DNA of 64,000 nt from Myxococcales bacterium (GTDB taxonomy: Bacteria; Myxococcota_A; Polyangia; Polyangiales; GCA-016699535), in the NCBI GenBank assembly GCA_016699535.1, contig CP064980.1, positions 1,434,001-1,498,000 on the forward strand. The letters are read 5' to 3'. Shown here piece by piece: positions 10,032 through 18,402 of this stretch (positions are counted from its first letter, which is position 1; each line of letters starts with the position of its first letter). The translations under genes and the position numbers were made by a program. The notes under the pieces are model-generated. The model did not search any database, was not told the origin of the DNA, and worked only from the letters and a program-made list of their open reading frames with translations.

Positions 10032-10587
10032 AACTTTCTTTTAGTCTTTTAGTGACAGGCTTCTGTCTGAATCACTGAATGATTACATTCGCTTACAAGC
10101 ACGATCGCGGGACCGTAGAATTCAAAATTATTTAACTAACGATCGATGAACAGCTCAAGGAGTTGTTTAGCGGCAGCCGCGGGGCGATTTGGCCGTTTCG
10201 GACTTGTTTTTTGATGCTGGGGATGACTTTTGTGGACGAGCGTCTGCTTGTGACGCACTAGGTGAATTCGGGTGGAAGGAAGCTTTACGCACAGGGTCCA
10301 GGGTCGATACGATTTAACTCGTCGATATAAATGATCTCTTCAGACAAATCGTGGGAGTTTACTGAGCAGCTTTCGCGGGTTGTCTGAAAAATCAACCTAC
10401 ATCAAGCGTCTAAGTATATTGATCCTGGACCCATGAAAATTTGAGCGATTTTCCTAGTGCGGACTTGGGTCAAAGAGATTTTTTCATTTTCGTGCTGCGT
10501 ACACAGTTCCGCAGCGCAAAAAGCGTTTTAACTAGGGATAGAAGCAAGCAAGACCCTCGTGCGCAAAAGCGTGTACTATGCAGGGCG
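10032..10587. other. Gene-free region with a 139-bp imperfect palindrome
   Basis: No convincing coding sequence is seen between the RCC1 lipoprotein and dinB. GACAG-gctt-CTGTC about 25-40 bases after the lipoprotein stop may act as a terminator, although no T-run follows. Further on, GGGTCCAGG (10294-10302) pairs with CCTGGACCC (10424-10432), and TTCAGACAA (10339-10347) pairs with TTGTCTGAA (10380-10388). Both pairs share the centre near 10363. Much of the sequence between them also matches its own reverse complement apart from transitions. This is a large decayed palindrome, MITE-like, rather than random spacer. Confidence 0.6.
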
Positions 10588-11748
10588 ATGCGGCAGATTC
10601 TGCATATTGACATGGATGCCTTTTATGCCTCGGTCGAGCAGCGTGACCGTCCGGAGTTGCAGGGCAAACCCGTGGCAGTCGGCGGCGACTCCCCCAGGTC
10701 GGTTGTTGCGGCGGCGTCGTATGAAGCGCGACCTTTCGGTGTGCGCTCCGCGATGCCCATGCTTCACGCCAAGCGGCGCTGTCCAAGTTTAGTCGTCGTG
10801 CCGGTGCGCATGAGTCACTACGTGGCAGTCTCTGCGCAGATTTTTGAGATTTTTCGCCGCTACTCGCCGCTGGTGGAAGGCCTTTCACTCGATGAAGCCT
10901 TTATTGATGTCAGCGGCTCCGAGCGTTTGTTTGGTTCAGCAAAAAGCATTGCAAGCCGCATCAAAGAAGAGATCTATGCAGAACTTGGACTGCGCGCTTC
11001 AGCGGGTGTCGCATCGAGTAAGTTTGTCGCAAAAATTGCCAGTGACCTTGAAAAACCCGATGGACTGACCGTGATGCCACCGTATCCGGCAAAAGAACTT
11101 CAGCGTCTTCCCATTAAGCGCATGTGGGGCCTTGGTCCGCGTGCATGTGAGCGACTGCATAAGTTAGGATTCACGACTTTTGCAGATTTGCAAAATACGA
11201 CCCCCGATGTCCTGGTGCGACTTTTGGGCACCTGGGGCAGACAAGTTCATGACCTTGCGCATGGACGCGACGATCGCGAGGTGAAAGCAGAGCGAATTCG
11301 AAAATCAATTGGAGCGGAAAATACCTTTGAAAAAGATAAAAACCATCCGAGCGAACTTGAGCCACAACTTTTGCAGCAGGCAGAGCGCATTGCAGAGCAA
11401 TTGCAAAGAAAACAATTGCTTGCTGGAAACGTGAGCGTCAAACTCAAAGACCCTGATTTTAAAGTACAGAGCAAACAGAACAAACTTGCCGAACCGGTTT
11501 GCGATACGGTGAACTTGTTCGAGCATGCGAAAAAATTGCTTGCTCAAATGAGCTGGCCTACCAAGGGCGTGCGTTTGTGTGGTCTAAGCGCAAGCGACTT
11601 GGTGCCCAGAGCCCAAGAGCAGCGCCTCTTTGCCGACGCGCAAACCGACAAAAACCGCAAGCTGGACGAAGTCGCATTCGCCTTGAAGAAACGCTACGGC
11701 CCAGGCACCCTCAAACGCGCCACCCAACTCAAACCGGATGACAGCTAA
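10588..11748 (+). CDS. dinB: DNA polymerase IV (Y-family translesion polymerase)
   Basis: Error-prone polymerase that bypasses lesions such as N2-dG adducts. Start at ATG 10588 (AGGG just upstream) because MRQILHIDMDAFYASVEQ is the normal N-terminus; reading further upstream gives unconserved sequence. Catalytic acidic residues are D8 and D10 in HIDMDAF and D102/E103 in LSLDEAFID. The palm-finger motif SYEARPFGVRSAMP and the HhH region RMWGLGPRACERL are present, and the little-finger domain runs to residue 386. Length is near the roughly 350-390 usual for DinB. No LexA-like operator was recognised upstream. Confidence 0.95.
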   Translation: MRQILHIDMDAFYASVEQRDRPELQGKPVAVGGDSPRSVVAAASYEARPFGVRSAMPMLHAKRRCPSLVVVPVRMSHYVAVSAQIFEIFRRYSPLVEGLSLDEAFIDVSGSERLFGSAKSIASRIKEEIYAELGLRASAGVASSKFVAKIASDLEKPDGLTVMPPYPAKELQRLPIKRMWGLGPRACERLHKLGFTTFADLQNTTPDVLVRLLGTWGRQVHDLAHGRDDREVKAERIRKSIGAENTFEKDKNHPSELEPQLLQQAERIAEQLQRKQLLAGNVSVKLKDPDFKVQSKQNKLAEPVCDTVNLFEHAKKLLAQMSWPTKGVRLCGLSASDLVPRAQEQRLFADAQTDKNRKLDEVAFALKKRYGPGTLKRATQLKPDDS

Positions 11749-11799
11749 GCGGCTTTAAAACACCTTTTTTTAGCAAAATTTGAATCAAACTCGGTCAAG

Positions 11800-11850
11800 C
11801 CCGATACAGGGCACTGCCGCCCGTTGCTAAATGGCGGTTTGTTTCAATTG
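11800..11850 (+). terminator. Possible hairpin after dinB
   Basis: CCGCC and GGCGG separated by a 12-base loop (about 11817-11839) are followed by TTTGTTTC. The element sits between dinB and def on the plus strand and could end dinB transcription. The stem is only 5 bp and the T-run is interrupted, so support is weak. Confidence 0.3.
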
Positions 11851-11892
11851 AGCCGAGTTGCAAGGAGCGTCGCTGGGTGTTAAGAATTAAGC

Positions 11893-12414
11893 ATGACCGT
11901 AAGGAGCATCTTGCAGTATCCCGATAAGCGTTTGCGTATTGCTGGGAAAAAAGTGACTAATTTCGGGCCGGAGCTACAGAAGCTTGTCGCGGACATGGCC
12001 GAGACCATGTATGCAGCGCCTGGTGTTGGCCTAGCAGCTCCTCAAATTGGTGAGTCTTATCAGTTGTTCATTGTCGACGTGGCTGTCGGGGATGAGGAGC
12101 CAAGTGATTTGCGGGTCTTTATTAATCCCAAAATCGTGCATGGCGAGGGTGAAGTAGCTTTCGAGGAGGGCTGCCTGTCCTTTCCAGGAGCTCGCGAAGA
12201 GGTTTTGCGCAAGGAGCGGGTGAAGGTTGTTGCGCAAAACGAATACGGTGAAAGCTTTGAGCTTGAAACAGATGGTTTGTTGGCGATAGCGATTCAGCAC
12301 GAAAATGATCACTTGAATGGTCGTTTAATGATCGATCATCTGAGCCCCTTGCGCCGACGTTTGCTTCATCGGGCGATGGCGAAACGAAGCCCTGCGATTC
12401 AAGCGGCCCAATAG
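11893..12414 (+). CDS. def: Peptide deformylase
   Basis: Metalloenzyme removing the N-formyl group from nascent peptides. All three family motifs are present in the 173-residue protein: GVGLAAPQ (44-51), EGCLS with the metal-ligand Cys94 (92-96), and HENDH (136-140), giving the two His ligands and catalytic Glu137. The N-terminal VRSILQYPDKRLR aligns with the usual deformylase start, so ATG 11893 is chosen. It is followed after 5 bases by fmt, the enzyme that adds the formyl group; the def-fmt pairing is common in bacteria and the genes are probably cotranscribed. Confidence 0.96.
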   Translation: MTVRSILQYPDKRLRIAGKKVTNFGPELQKLVADMAETMYAAPGVGLAAPQIGESYQLFIVDVAVGDEEPSDLRVFINPKIVHGEGEVAFEEGCLSFPGAREEVLRKERVKVVAQNEYGESFELETDGLLAIAIQHENDHLNGRLMIDHLSPLRRRLLHRAMAKRSPAIQAAQ

Positions 12415-12419
12415 GATAC

Positions 12420-13355
12420 ATGTTACGCACAATTTTTATGGGTACCCCGGATTTTGCGGTGCCCAGCTTAAAAGCATTAGCTGAGTTGACCGAAGTCGTT
12501 GCTGTCGTCTCTCAACCCGACCGACCCTCTGGTCGAGGCATGAAGTTAAAGGCCACTCCCGTGAAGGCTGCAGCTCAATCATTGGGCCTTTCCGTCTATC
12601 AACCTGAGCGCGTAAAAAACCAAGCCTTTTTAGATTGGTTCAAATCACAACGGGCTGATCTTGCAGTTGTGGTTGCCTACGGACGTATCCTTAGCAAGAA
12701 AATTCTTGTTGCGCCTTCTTTGGGATGCTTGAACGTGCATGCATCGCTTCTGCCACGGTGGCGAGGTGCGGCGCCGATACAGTGGGCTATTTTTCATGGT
12801 GATCAACGTACGGGCGTGACCCTCATGCAAATGGATGAAGGTATGGACACCGGCGATATCCTCAGTCAGATGAGTACGGACATCGGTCCCAATGAAAGCA
12901 CTGGCGAGCTTGCAATCCGGCTTGCCGAGCTTGGCGGTGATATTCTTAGGCGTGATCTGCTTGCTGTCGCCAATCATGCGATCTCGGCTCGAAAACAAGA
13001 CGAAGAGCTTGTCACAATGGCGCCTTTGATCAGCAAAAGTGATGGCGATATCGATTGGCACAAATCTGCAAGCGATATTCACAATCAGATTCGAGCGATG
13101 CATCCTTGGCCGTGTGCAAGCACATTGGCTCGCGGAAAAAGAATTAAAATTCACCGTTCAAGAGTGTTAGTTTCCGAGGGACACAGCTCGGAAGTCGGCA
13201 AGGTAGTCCGGGCGGATGAGCACGGGATTGAAGTTGTGTGCGGTGATGGCATTTTAGTGATCGAAGAACTTCAACTTGAAGGCCGATCAAAGCTTAAAGC
13301 GGGTGCCTTTCTTAGTGGCTACCGCCTGCAGGCTGGAGACAAACTAGTATCATGA
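12420..13355 (+). CDS. fmt: Methionyl-tRNA formyltransferase
   Basis: Formylates initiator Met-tRNA using 10-formyltetrahydrofolate. The 311-residue protein starts MLRTIFMGTPDFAVPSL, the classical Fmt opening. SLLPRWRGAAPIQWAI contains the folate-binding SLLP loop, and DEGMDTGDIL contains the catalytic Asp. The C-terminal tRNA-binding OB-like domain (about 205-311) includes HPWPCAST and IEELQLEGR. The stop TGA overlaps the ATG of the next gene (ATGA at 13352-13355), so the corrinoid adenosyltransferase belongs to the same transcription unit as def and fmt. Confidence 0.96.
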   Translation: MLRTIFMGTPDFAVPSLKALAELTEVVAVVSQPDRPSGRGMKLKATPVKAAAQSLGLSVYQPERVKNQAFLDWFKSQRADLAVVVAYGRILSKKILVAPSLGCLNVHASLLPRWRGAAPIQWAIFHGDQRTGVTLMQMDEGMDTGDILSQMSTDIGPNESTGELAIRLAELGGDILRRDLLAVANHAISARKQDEELVTMAPLISKSDGDIDWHKSASDIHNQIRAMHPWPCASTLARGKRIKIHRSRVLVSEGHSSEVGKVVRADEHGIEVVCGDGILVIEELQLEGRSKLKAGAFLSGYRLQAGDKLVS

Positions 13356-13906
13356 AAATTTACACAAAAGGTGGCGACGCTGGCGCAACAGGTTTGCTTG
13401 GCGGAACGCGTGTTTCTAAAGCAGACTTGCGCATTGAGACCTATGGAACCATTGATGAACTCAACACCGTTCTAGGCATGGTGCTTTGTGACACAAAGGA
13501 TCAAGATGCACGTGAAACCCTTCTTCGCGTTCAAAGTGAGCTGTTTACGCTGGGTTCCGAGCTCGCGATTAGCCCCGAAAAGAAAAAAACAATTACGATT
13601 GCCTTGCTTGCTGAAGAAGCCGTTACTCACCTCGAGCAGAAGATCGATGCATGGGATGAGATCCTGGAGCCTCTGAAAAACTTCATATTGCCTGGCGGGA
13701 CCCGTGCTTCGGCCCAACTGCACTATGCAAGAGCGGTATGCCGACGAGCTGAACGCTATCTCGTTCGTTTGAACGAAAACGAGCCGCTGCGGCCTTTGGT
13801 CCTCAGCTACGTTAACCGTCTAAGTGATTTTCTATTTGTATTCGCCCGCTATCTAAACCATCAAACTGAAACCCCCGAAGCCATCTGGTGCGCTCCCCAA
13901 AAATAA
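13352..13906 (+). CDS. PduO-type cob(I)alamin adenosyltransferase
   Basis: Transfers the 5'-deoxyadenosyl group of ATP to cob(I)alamin, giving adenosylcobalamin. The 184-residue protein has the ATP-binding N-terminal motif YTKGGDAGATGLLGGTRVSK, the RIETYGTIDELN motif, and the C-terminal helix ILPGGTRASAQLHYARAVCR followed by AERYLVRL. These define the PduO family rather than CobA or EutT. Its cofactor would serve AdoCbl-dependent enzymes, none of which is in the window. It is translationally coupled to fmt by an ATGA overlap. A small ACCTAC-aac-GTAGGT hairpin lies about 22 bases after its stop. Confidence 0.92.
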   Translation: MKIYTKGGDAGATGLLGGTRVSKADLRIETYGTIDELNTVLGMVLCDTKDQDARETLLRVQSELFTLGSELAISPEKKKTITIALLAEEAVTHLEQKIDAWDEILEPLKNFILPGGTRASAQLHYARAVCRRAERYLVRLNENEPLRPLVLSYVNRLSDFLFVFARYLNHQTETPEAIWCAPQK

Positions 13907-13971
13907 ATAGCTCCTATGCCGGAATCTACCTACAACGTAGGTACATCTTACAAAAGACAGACGATAACTGC

Positions 13972-14001
13972 TTGACCCCTGACTTTGGAAAAAGGTAAAT
14001 T
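13972..14001 (+). promoter_or_regulatory. Sigma70-like promoter
   Basis: TTGACC (13972-13977) and TAAATT (13996-14001) are separated by 18 bases, a good match to -35/-10 consensus. No annotated gene starts downstream on the plus strand; the transcript would cover the structured interval 14008-14200. This is a sequence match only. Confidence 0.45.
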
Positions 14002-14007
14002 AGGGTA

Positions 14008-14200
14008 TGTTCCTTCTGTCGAGAATCGTGAACGGACCGTTTGTAAGAATCCCTTATGTGCATGAACCAGGGAGTGTTATTGAAGGCGGTGTGCAGGCCC
14101 GGCAAACATCACCGGGACGCCTAAAGCCAACGAAAAACACACCCACCTAGCGAAGCTAGGGGTTCTCATCGGCATCACGTCTAGGACGGTTGAGCATTAG
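14008..14200 (+). ncRNA. Candidate structured RNA, unclassified
   Basis: The roughly 190 bases behind the promoter-like element contain a long hairpin, GGTGTG...CACACC (about 14089-14145), with AGGC/GCCT and CCCGG/CCGGG nested inside, then CCTAGC-GAA-GCTAGG (about 14145-14159). GACCGT in the 5' part can pair with ACGGTT near the 3' end and would close the structure. Size and layout recall 6S-type RNAs, but I do not recognise a family signature and make no assignment. An alternative is a 47-codon reading frame from ATG 14007 to TAG 14148, which lacks a well-spaced RBS. The region lies between the convergent adenosyltransferase gene and the MXAN_5187-like gene. Confidence 0.35.
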
Positions 14201-14255
14201 GGGGGTTTGATAACCATCAGGCCCCTCGCTTTTAATTTCACGACTAAGATAGGTA

Positions 14256-16021
14256 CTATTTTTTTACTGGTTTGGCTTTCAGTGAAGCTTTGCCGTCTTT
14301 TTCGTAGACGGTGAAGCGAACATGTTTCGCTTTGTGCCTTTTTTGAATCTGCTCTTTGTTTTTTGTAATCGCGTTCAAGAACTTGTCGTAAGTAAAGCCA
14401 GCGGTTGTTTCTCCGCATTTTTTCTTAAGTTCAATGAACTCTTTGTAGAGTGCCGGAAAATCAGCCGCGGTGGTTGGTGAAGGTTTTGAGTGCTTAGAGC
14501 CTGGTTTGCTCTTACTAGGGTTACTCAACGAGGAAGACGATGATTCGAAACTTTCAAAGTTTTGAGAGACTTCTGAAATGACAGTAAGATCCTCGTCCTC
14601 GGGAAGAAGTTGGTTTGCTTTTTTTATAAACTGAGATGCTTCTTCCGCTGAAACGGTCGCGGTAGGTATTTCACTGTCGGGGCCCTTGCGTGGCAAAGCG
14701 CGTCCTGGTGGAGGCGGCGGCGGTGCTTTTCGGCGAGTTTCGGGGACTTGTTTTTGGGATCCGAGAATTAGGGGCGTATCGTTGGGGCCAATGTTCTTGC
14801 CATCTTCAGCGAAAGCAAAAAATCACCTGAACTGCTTGGTGTTGGGCTTGATCCTAAAATGGCGTCCAAGGTGGTGGGCTTCTGCCGTCCTGAAGCTGTC
14901 CCGGAAATTACTGTATCAAGGGCTTGATTAACATCTTGAGCAAGACCTCGATAGATTCCCGAAAAATCCGTGAGCTTTAGACGTTCATGTTCTTTGCGGA
15001 CGATGCTCTGAATTGCTTTTTGCAGCAAGCCCAATGTTCGATCGCGTTCCCACCAAATTAGTGCCATCCCAATCGCAACTAGAAACAGACACAATAACGA
15101 CAAGCTAACGAATGGTATATTATTGATATCGTCGCTCGAAGCAGCGCTAAAGAGTGAACTGATCGATGCAATATTGGGTTTGGGTCGAGCAATAGCATAA
15201 CCGATGTCGAAAGGCAGTGCTTGAGCAACCAGGGCCACATAAATGGCTTTGTCTGTATCGCCAATCGACTGCACTGCTGAACGCCATTCCTTCTCATAGT
15301 CTTTGCTTTTGATAGCTTTGGTAATCCCGGAAACAATTTTGTGCTGGCTGGTGGCATTTGGATTGTTGGCAGGTTCATGTGAGGCAATGATTTTAGTGCC
15401 CTGAAAAAAAGCAACCGATGTGCCTCCGGTAAGTTTTGAGAGCTTTTGTGCAAGGCTTCTATCAAAACTCTTTGCATGAACAATCACTCCCACATAGCTG
15501 CCGTGATAGACAACCGGGCGAGCTGCAATTCGGTATGGGACACCACCCAGCACCCAGAGACTATCACGAACGTGGCCTGACAAAGCAGCGGTCACCACTG
15601 GAAAATGTCGAAAACTATCACCGACCTGCACAGGAGTGTTTCCTGCGCTTGCAACGACTAAGCCATGGCTTTCTAGCGCGAAAAGAATGTCTGCTTTGAG
15701 TTCTGCGAATTTTGCGTTGTTGTTCTTTAGAAGACCTTCGAGGCTGCTCTGTAAGGTACCGTAGCGCTTGGGGTTTCGCTGACTTGCTTGTTTTAGGGCG
15801 ATCCCGACACTGGGATTAGCCGTGATGACAGCGATATCGTCGAGACGCAGCCTTGCTTCATGTCGCAGAGCTGCTTCGATGGTGTTTCGATCTTGTTTGA
15901 GTTTGGCATCGACTTCTTCAGCAAGTTCACGTTGAATAAAATTACGCGAGAGTGTTCCAGCAGCCAGCGCAAAAGTAGCTGTGAAAGAAAGTAGGATTAT
16001 CCAGAATCTAGATAAGAGCAT
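14256..16021 (-). CDS. MXAN_5187-type membrane sensor-like protein, frameshifted
   Basis: A membrane protein of about 588 residues. It has an N-terminal TM helix (WIILLSFTATFALAAGTL), a roughly 270-residue extracytoplasmic region resembling a CACHE-type sensor (with SHGLVVASAG and YHGSYVGVIVHAKSF), a second TM helix (LSLLCLFLVAIGMALIWW), a HAMP-like linker, a poly-Pro linker, and the conserved C-terminal domain (FPALYKEFIELKKKCGE, KHVRFTVYEKDGKASLKA) that I recognise from MXAN_5187 of Myxococcus. The frame breaks at the A6 run 14817-14822 (T6 on the coding strand). One more base joins the first part, through FAEDGKNIGPNDTPLILG, to the downstream frame, which reads without stops to the C-terminal domain. 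Role unknown; probably signalling. The next gene upstream is 12 bases away in the same direction. Confidence 0.78.
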
Positions 16022-16033
16022 TGCTTCTGAGCC

Positions 16034-16747
16034 TCACTTCTTCGTGCCGGATTTGGAAACGGCAAGGGTATCTAGTTTCAGTGTGCCTCTCGCTGGAACA
16101 CTTATGTTTTTTTTAGCAATCAATTGATCTTGAAAATAGACTTGTACCGTATAACTTCCGGATTTTAGATCGGTAAAACGAAACGCCCCACTGTCAGAGA
16201 CTGATGCTACGGCAGCAAGTTTTGATAGGACATGAATGTATCCTTGTGCATGTGGCAATGTTTTGTCTGTCACAAGCTGAGTTCCGGTTTCCAAGAGCTT
16301 GAGCGTTCGTGCGGTACGGGCTGCCATCGCTGAGCCGGATAGCTCTTTGCTGTTGCCTAGCAACGGTTTCCGCTCAAATGCATCGTCATTGCTAACACGA
16401 AGAGTACTCCCTACGCCGGCAACTAAAGTCGAGGGCTCTACTCCTCCGCCTCGTAAATGAAGGTCAAAGCTGTTTGGCGTGGTCTCTGAACTTCGTCCGA
16501 TAGCTACAACGGCAATTTCATTGCTAAGCTCTCTGCTCAGCCGTTGACTGGCAACGACCCCATTGCGTTCATCCCAAAAGCAGTGTCTGTCTTTGCATGA
16601 CCCGAGAGGTTTTTCATAGCTGATGGAGTCAGGCAAAGCCAAGGAGCCAGTGACGTCACCTGCTAGCGCTTGAGTTGTACAAAGCAGTGATGCCAGAGAT
16701 AAGATCCATACAGTTGAGATTGTCGTCGGTTGTTTTTTTCTATGCAT
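16034..16747 (-). CDS. Exported protein with carboxypeptidase-regulatory-like fold
   Basis: The 237-residue protein has a signal peptide cleaved near TQALAG and no membrane anchor, so it is probably periplasmic. The C-terminal half (ISVPARGTLKL, GAFRFTDLKSGSYTVQVYF) matches the transthyretin-like pattern of carboxypeptidase-regulatory or cupredoxin-like domains. The middle has GSTLRVSNDDAFERKPLLG, the kind of strand pair found in plastocyanin-like folds, but no complete copper site (His-Cys-His-Met) is evident. It lies 12 bases upstream of the MXAN_5187-like gene in the same operon, suggesting a shared process. Function unknown. Confidence 0.72.
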   Translation of the reverse strand: MHRKKQPTTISTVWILSLASLLCTTQALAGDVTGSLALPDSISYEKPLGSCKDRHCFWDERNGVVASQRLSRELSNEIAVVAIGRSSETTPNSFDLHLRGGGVEPSTLVAGVGSTLRVSNDDAFERKPLLGNSKELSGSAMAARTARTLKLLETGTQLVTDKTLPHAQGYIHVLSKLAAVASVSDSGAFRFTDLKSGSYTVQVYFQDQLIAKKNISVPARGTLKLDTLAVSKSGTKK

Positions 16748-16791
16748 GAGCTCGTCGTGTTTGAAATCTAGTGTTCATACTGTTGTTTGCC

Positions 16792-17796
16792 CTAGAGTCT
16801 AACCAATGCTGAGCCCCATGTGAAACCTGAACCGAAAGCGGCAAATAATACAAGCTGACCGGGCAAAGCTTTTTCTTCTTCCCATGCACTGCTGAGAGCC
16901 ATTGGAATGGAGGCCGCCGTGGTATTTCCATATTTTTCAATATTGTGTACCACTTTGTCTGGGTTAATGCCTAGTTTTTTGGCTACCAGTTCGTTGATGC
17001 GCATGTTGGCTTGATGTGGAACAAAGAGATCAACGTCATCAAGGGGTATCTTATTTTTTTTCAGAATGGAGAGGCTGACTTCAGGCATTTTTTCCGTAGC
17101 CCAGCGAAACACCTGCTTTCCATTCATGCGGGGAAATTGTTTTCCTTCATCAATCATAGCATGATCAATTCGGGGAAAATGCGCGCTTGTTGGTGCTTCA
17201 ACCCAAAGTTCTTTAGCGCCGCTTCCATCCGCATGCAGTTCGATATCGATGATGCCTTGCTGTGGGCGTATGGCAGGGCCTACGATGACGGCTCCGGCGC
17301 CATCTCCAAATAAAACGGCTACATCTCGTCCCTTGTCGGAAAAATCCAGACCTGTTGAATGCACCTCAGCACCGACGAGGCAAACATGCTTGTACATGCC
17401 GCAACGCACCCATGCATCCGCGATTTGCAAACCATAAAGAAAGCCAGAGCATTGGTTTCGTATATCGAGAGCAGGCACCGTGCTTAGTCCAAGTTTGCGC
17501 TGCAAAAGGCAGCCACTTCCAGGAAAGTTATAGTCAGGTGAGAGCGTTGCAAAAACGATGGCATCGAGCTCGCTCGGGGCGATGCCAGCACGTTTACAGG
17601 CCATGGTTACAGCCGGTACCGCCAGATCGCTTGCTCCACAGCTGCTCTGTGGATCGATGAATCTGCGTTCAGCAATCCCAGTGCGCTTCCGAATCCAGTC
17701 ATCGCTCGTGCTCATGATCTTTGCGAGATCGTCGTTGCTGACAATGCGATCGGGTACATGGTGCCCGACCCCCAATATCGCCGATGAGATAGTCAT
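16792..17796 (-). CDS. fabH: 3-oxoacyl-[ACP] synthase III (FabH)
   Basis: Condenses acetyl- or branched acyl-CoA with malonyl-ACP to start fatty acid synthesis. The 334-residue protein has the catalytic triad Cys116 (RNQCSGFLYGL), His260 (VPHQANMRINE) and Asn290 (EKYGNTTAASIPMAL). It also has the N-terminal DDWIRKRTGI substrate loop and the C-terminal FAAFGSGFTWGSALVRL. The ATG at 17796 opens the canonical MTISSAILGVGHHVPDRIVS start. It is not next to other fab genes. Upstream lies a cluster of multi-hairpin repeats. Other KAS III-like ketosynthases remain possible, but all catalytic residues fit FabH. Confidence 0.93.
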   Translation of the reverse strand: MTISSAILGVGHHVPDRIVSNDDLAKIMSTSDDWIRKRTGIAERRFIDPQSSCGASDLAVPAVTMACKRAGIAPSELDAIVFATLSPDYNFPGSGCLLQRKLGLSTVPALDIRNQCSGFLYGLQIADAWVRCGMYKHVCLVGAEVHSTGLDFSDKGRDVAVLFGDGAGAVIVGPAIRPQQGIIDIELHADGSGAKELWVEAPTSAHFPRIDHAMIDEGKQFPRMNGKQVFRWATEKMPEVSLSILKKNKIPLDDVDLFVPHQANMRINELVAKKLGINPDKVVHNIEKYGNTTAASIPMALSSAWEEEKALPGQLVLFAAFGSGFTWGSALVRL

Positions 17797-17873
17797 GCAC
17801 TATCCTTCCCTTGACCTCGCCCAAAGGTCAAACCCACAAAAGCATTCCCCCATTTTCACCAAGCCAACCACCC

Positions 17874-17993
17874 ACCCCGCGAGCAGCGCGAGCCCGCAGG
17901 GGAGCGAGCCAAGGCGCGAAGCGCCCTTGGGAGGGGATTGTCGTGAATCCCCTCTTTGGAGCGCTGCAACGCAGCGGTACAAACAGTTAAAGC
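17874..17993 (+). repeat. Multi-hairpin dispersed repeat, copy R1
   Basis: About 120 bp: a GCGAGC-rich head, the stem CCAAGG/CCTTGG around GCGC arms, the stem GGGGATT/AATCCCC, and CGCTGC-aac-GCAGCG, ending in GGTACAAACAGTTAAAGC. Four further copies occur at 18030, 18151, 52919 and 53079. It lies between the fabH start and tRNA-Leu. Confidence 0.8.
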
Positions 17994-18029
17994 TAAAGAC
18001 TTAAGCAATTCCAAAATTTGCCAGCAAGC

Positions 18030-18149
18030 ACCCCCGCTCGCAAAGCGAGCCCGCAGGGGAGGGAGCCGACGCGCAAAGCGCGTTCGGGAGGGGAGACGCG
18101 TGTCTCCCCTCTTTGGAGCGCTGCTACGTAGCGGTACAAACAGTTAAAA
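18030..18149 (+). repeat. Multi-hairpin dispersed repeat, copy R2
   Basis: Same layout as R1 but with different stem sequences: GCTCGC-aaa-GCGAGC, CCGACGCGC/GCGCGTTCGG and GGGGAGAC/GTCTCCCC. Stem pairs change together relative to R1. The start-to-start spacing to R1 is about 156 bases, with a shared linker containing TTCCAAAAT. Confidence 0.8.
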
Positions 18150-18150
18150 C

Positions 18151-18239
18151 GAGCCGACGCGCAAAGCGCGTTCGGGAGGGGAGACGCGTGTCTCCCCTCT
18201 TTGGAGCGCTGCTACGCAGCGGTCCAAACAGTTAAAGCA
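18151..18239 (+). repeat. Multi-hairpin dispersed repeat, copy R3 (5'-truncated)
   Basis: Lacks the head hairpin but keeps the CCGACGCGC, GGGGAGAC and CGCTGC stems, nearly identical to R2 (TACGCAGCG instead of TACGTAGCG). It ends about 8 bases from the tRNA-Leu 3' end, so the tRNA transcript would run into it. Confidence 0.78.
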
Positions 18240-18246
18240 AATTGGG

Positions 18247-18330
18247 TAGCCGAGGTCGGACTCGAACCGACACGCCCTTGCGGGCACCGGATTTTGAATC
18301 CGGCGCGTCTGCCAGTTCCGCCACTCGGCC
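18247..18330 (-). tRNA. tRNA-Leu (anticodon CAA)
   Basis: The minus strand folds as a class II tRNA. The acceptor is GGCCGAG/CTCGGCT with a G-U first pair. The D arm is GCGGAACTGGCAGACGC. The anticodon stem is CCGGA/TCCGG with loop TTCAAAA, giving anticodon CAA. The long variable arm is GCCCGCAAGGGC and the T arm is GTCGG-TTCGAGT-CCGAC. The discriminator is A, as in leucine tRNAs. The bases after it read CCCA, so CCA is not exactly encoded. Confidence 0.95.
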
Positions 18331-18402
18331 AAAGGGGCCTCCTCGGTACTATAGCTTTGCAAAAGGAGCAAGCCTAAACGTCAGACCTAGCTCTGGAGGG
18401 CT

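Noticed and set aside
13352..13906. Possible cobalamin riboswitch upstream or downstream of the adenosyltransferase gene
   Set aside because: The gene start overlaps fmt, leaving no leader, and the downstream structured interval lacks the B12-box sequence.
17800..18240. Repeats read as a CRISPR array
   Set aside because: Copies are about 120 bp with internal hairpins and near-constant linkers, and no short unique spacers or cas genes are present.
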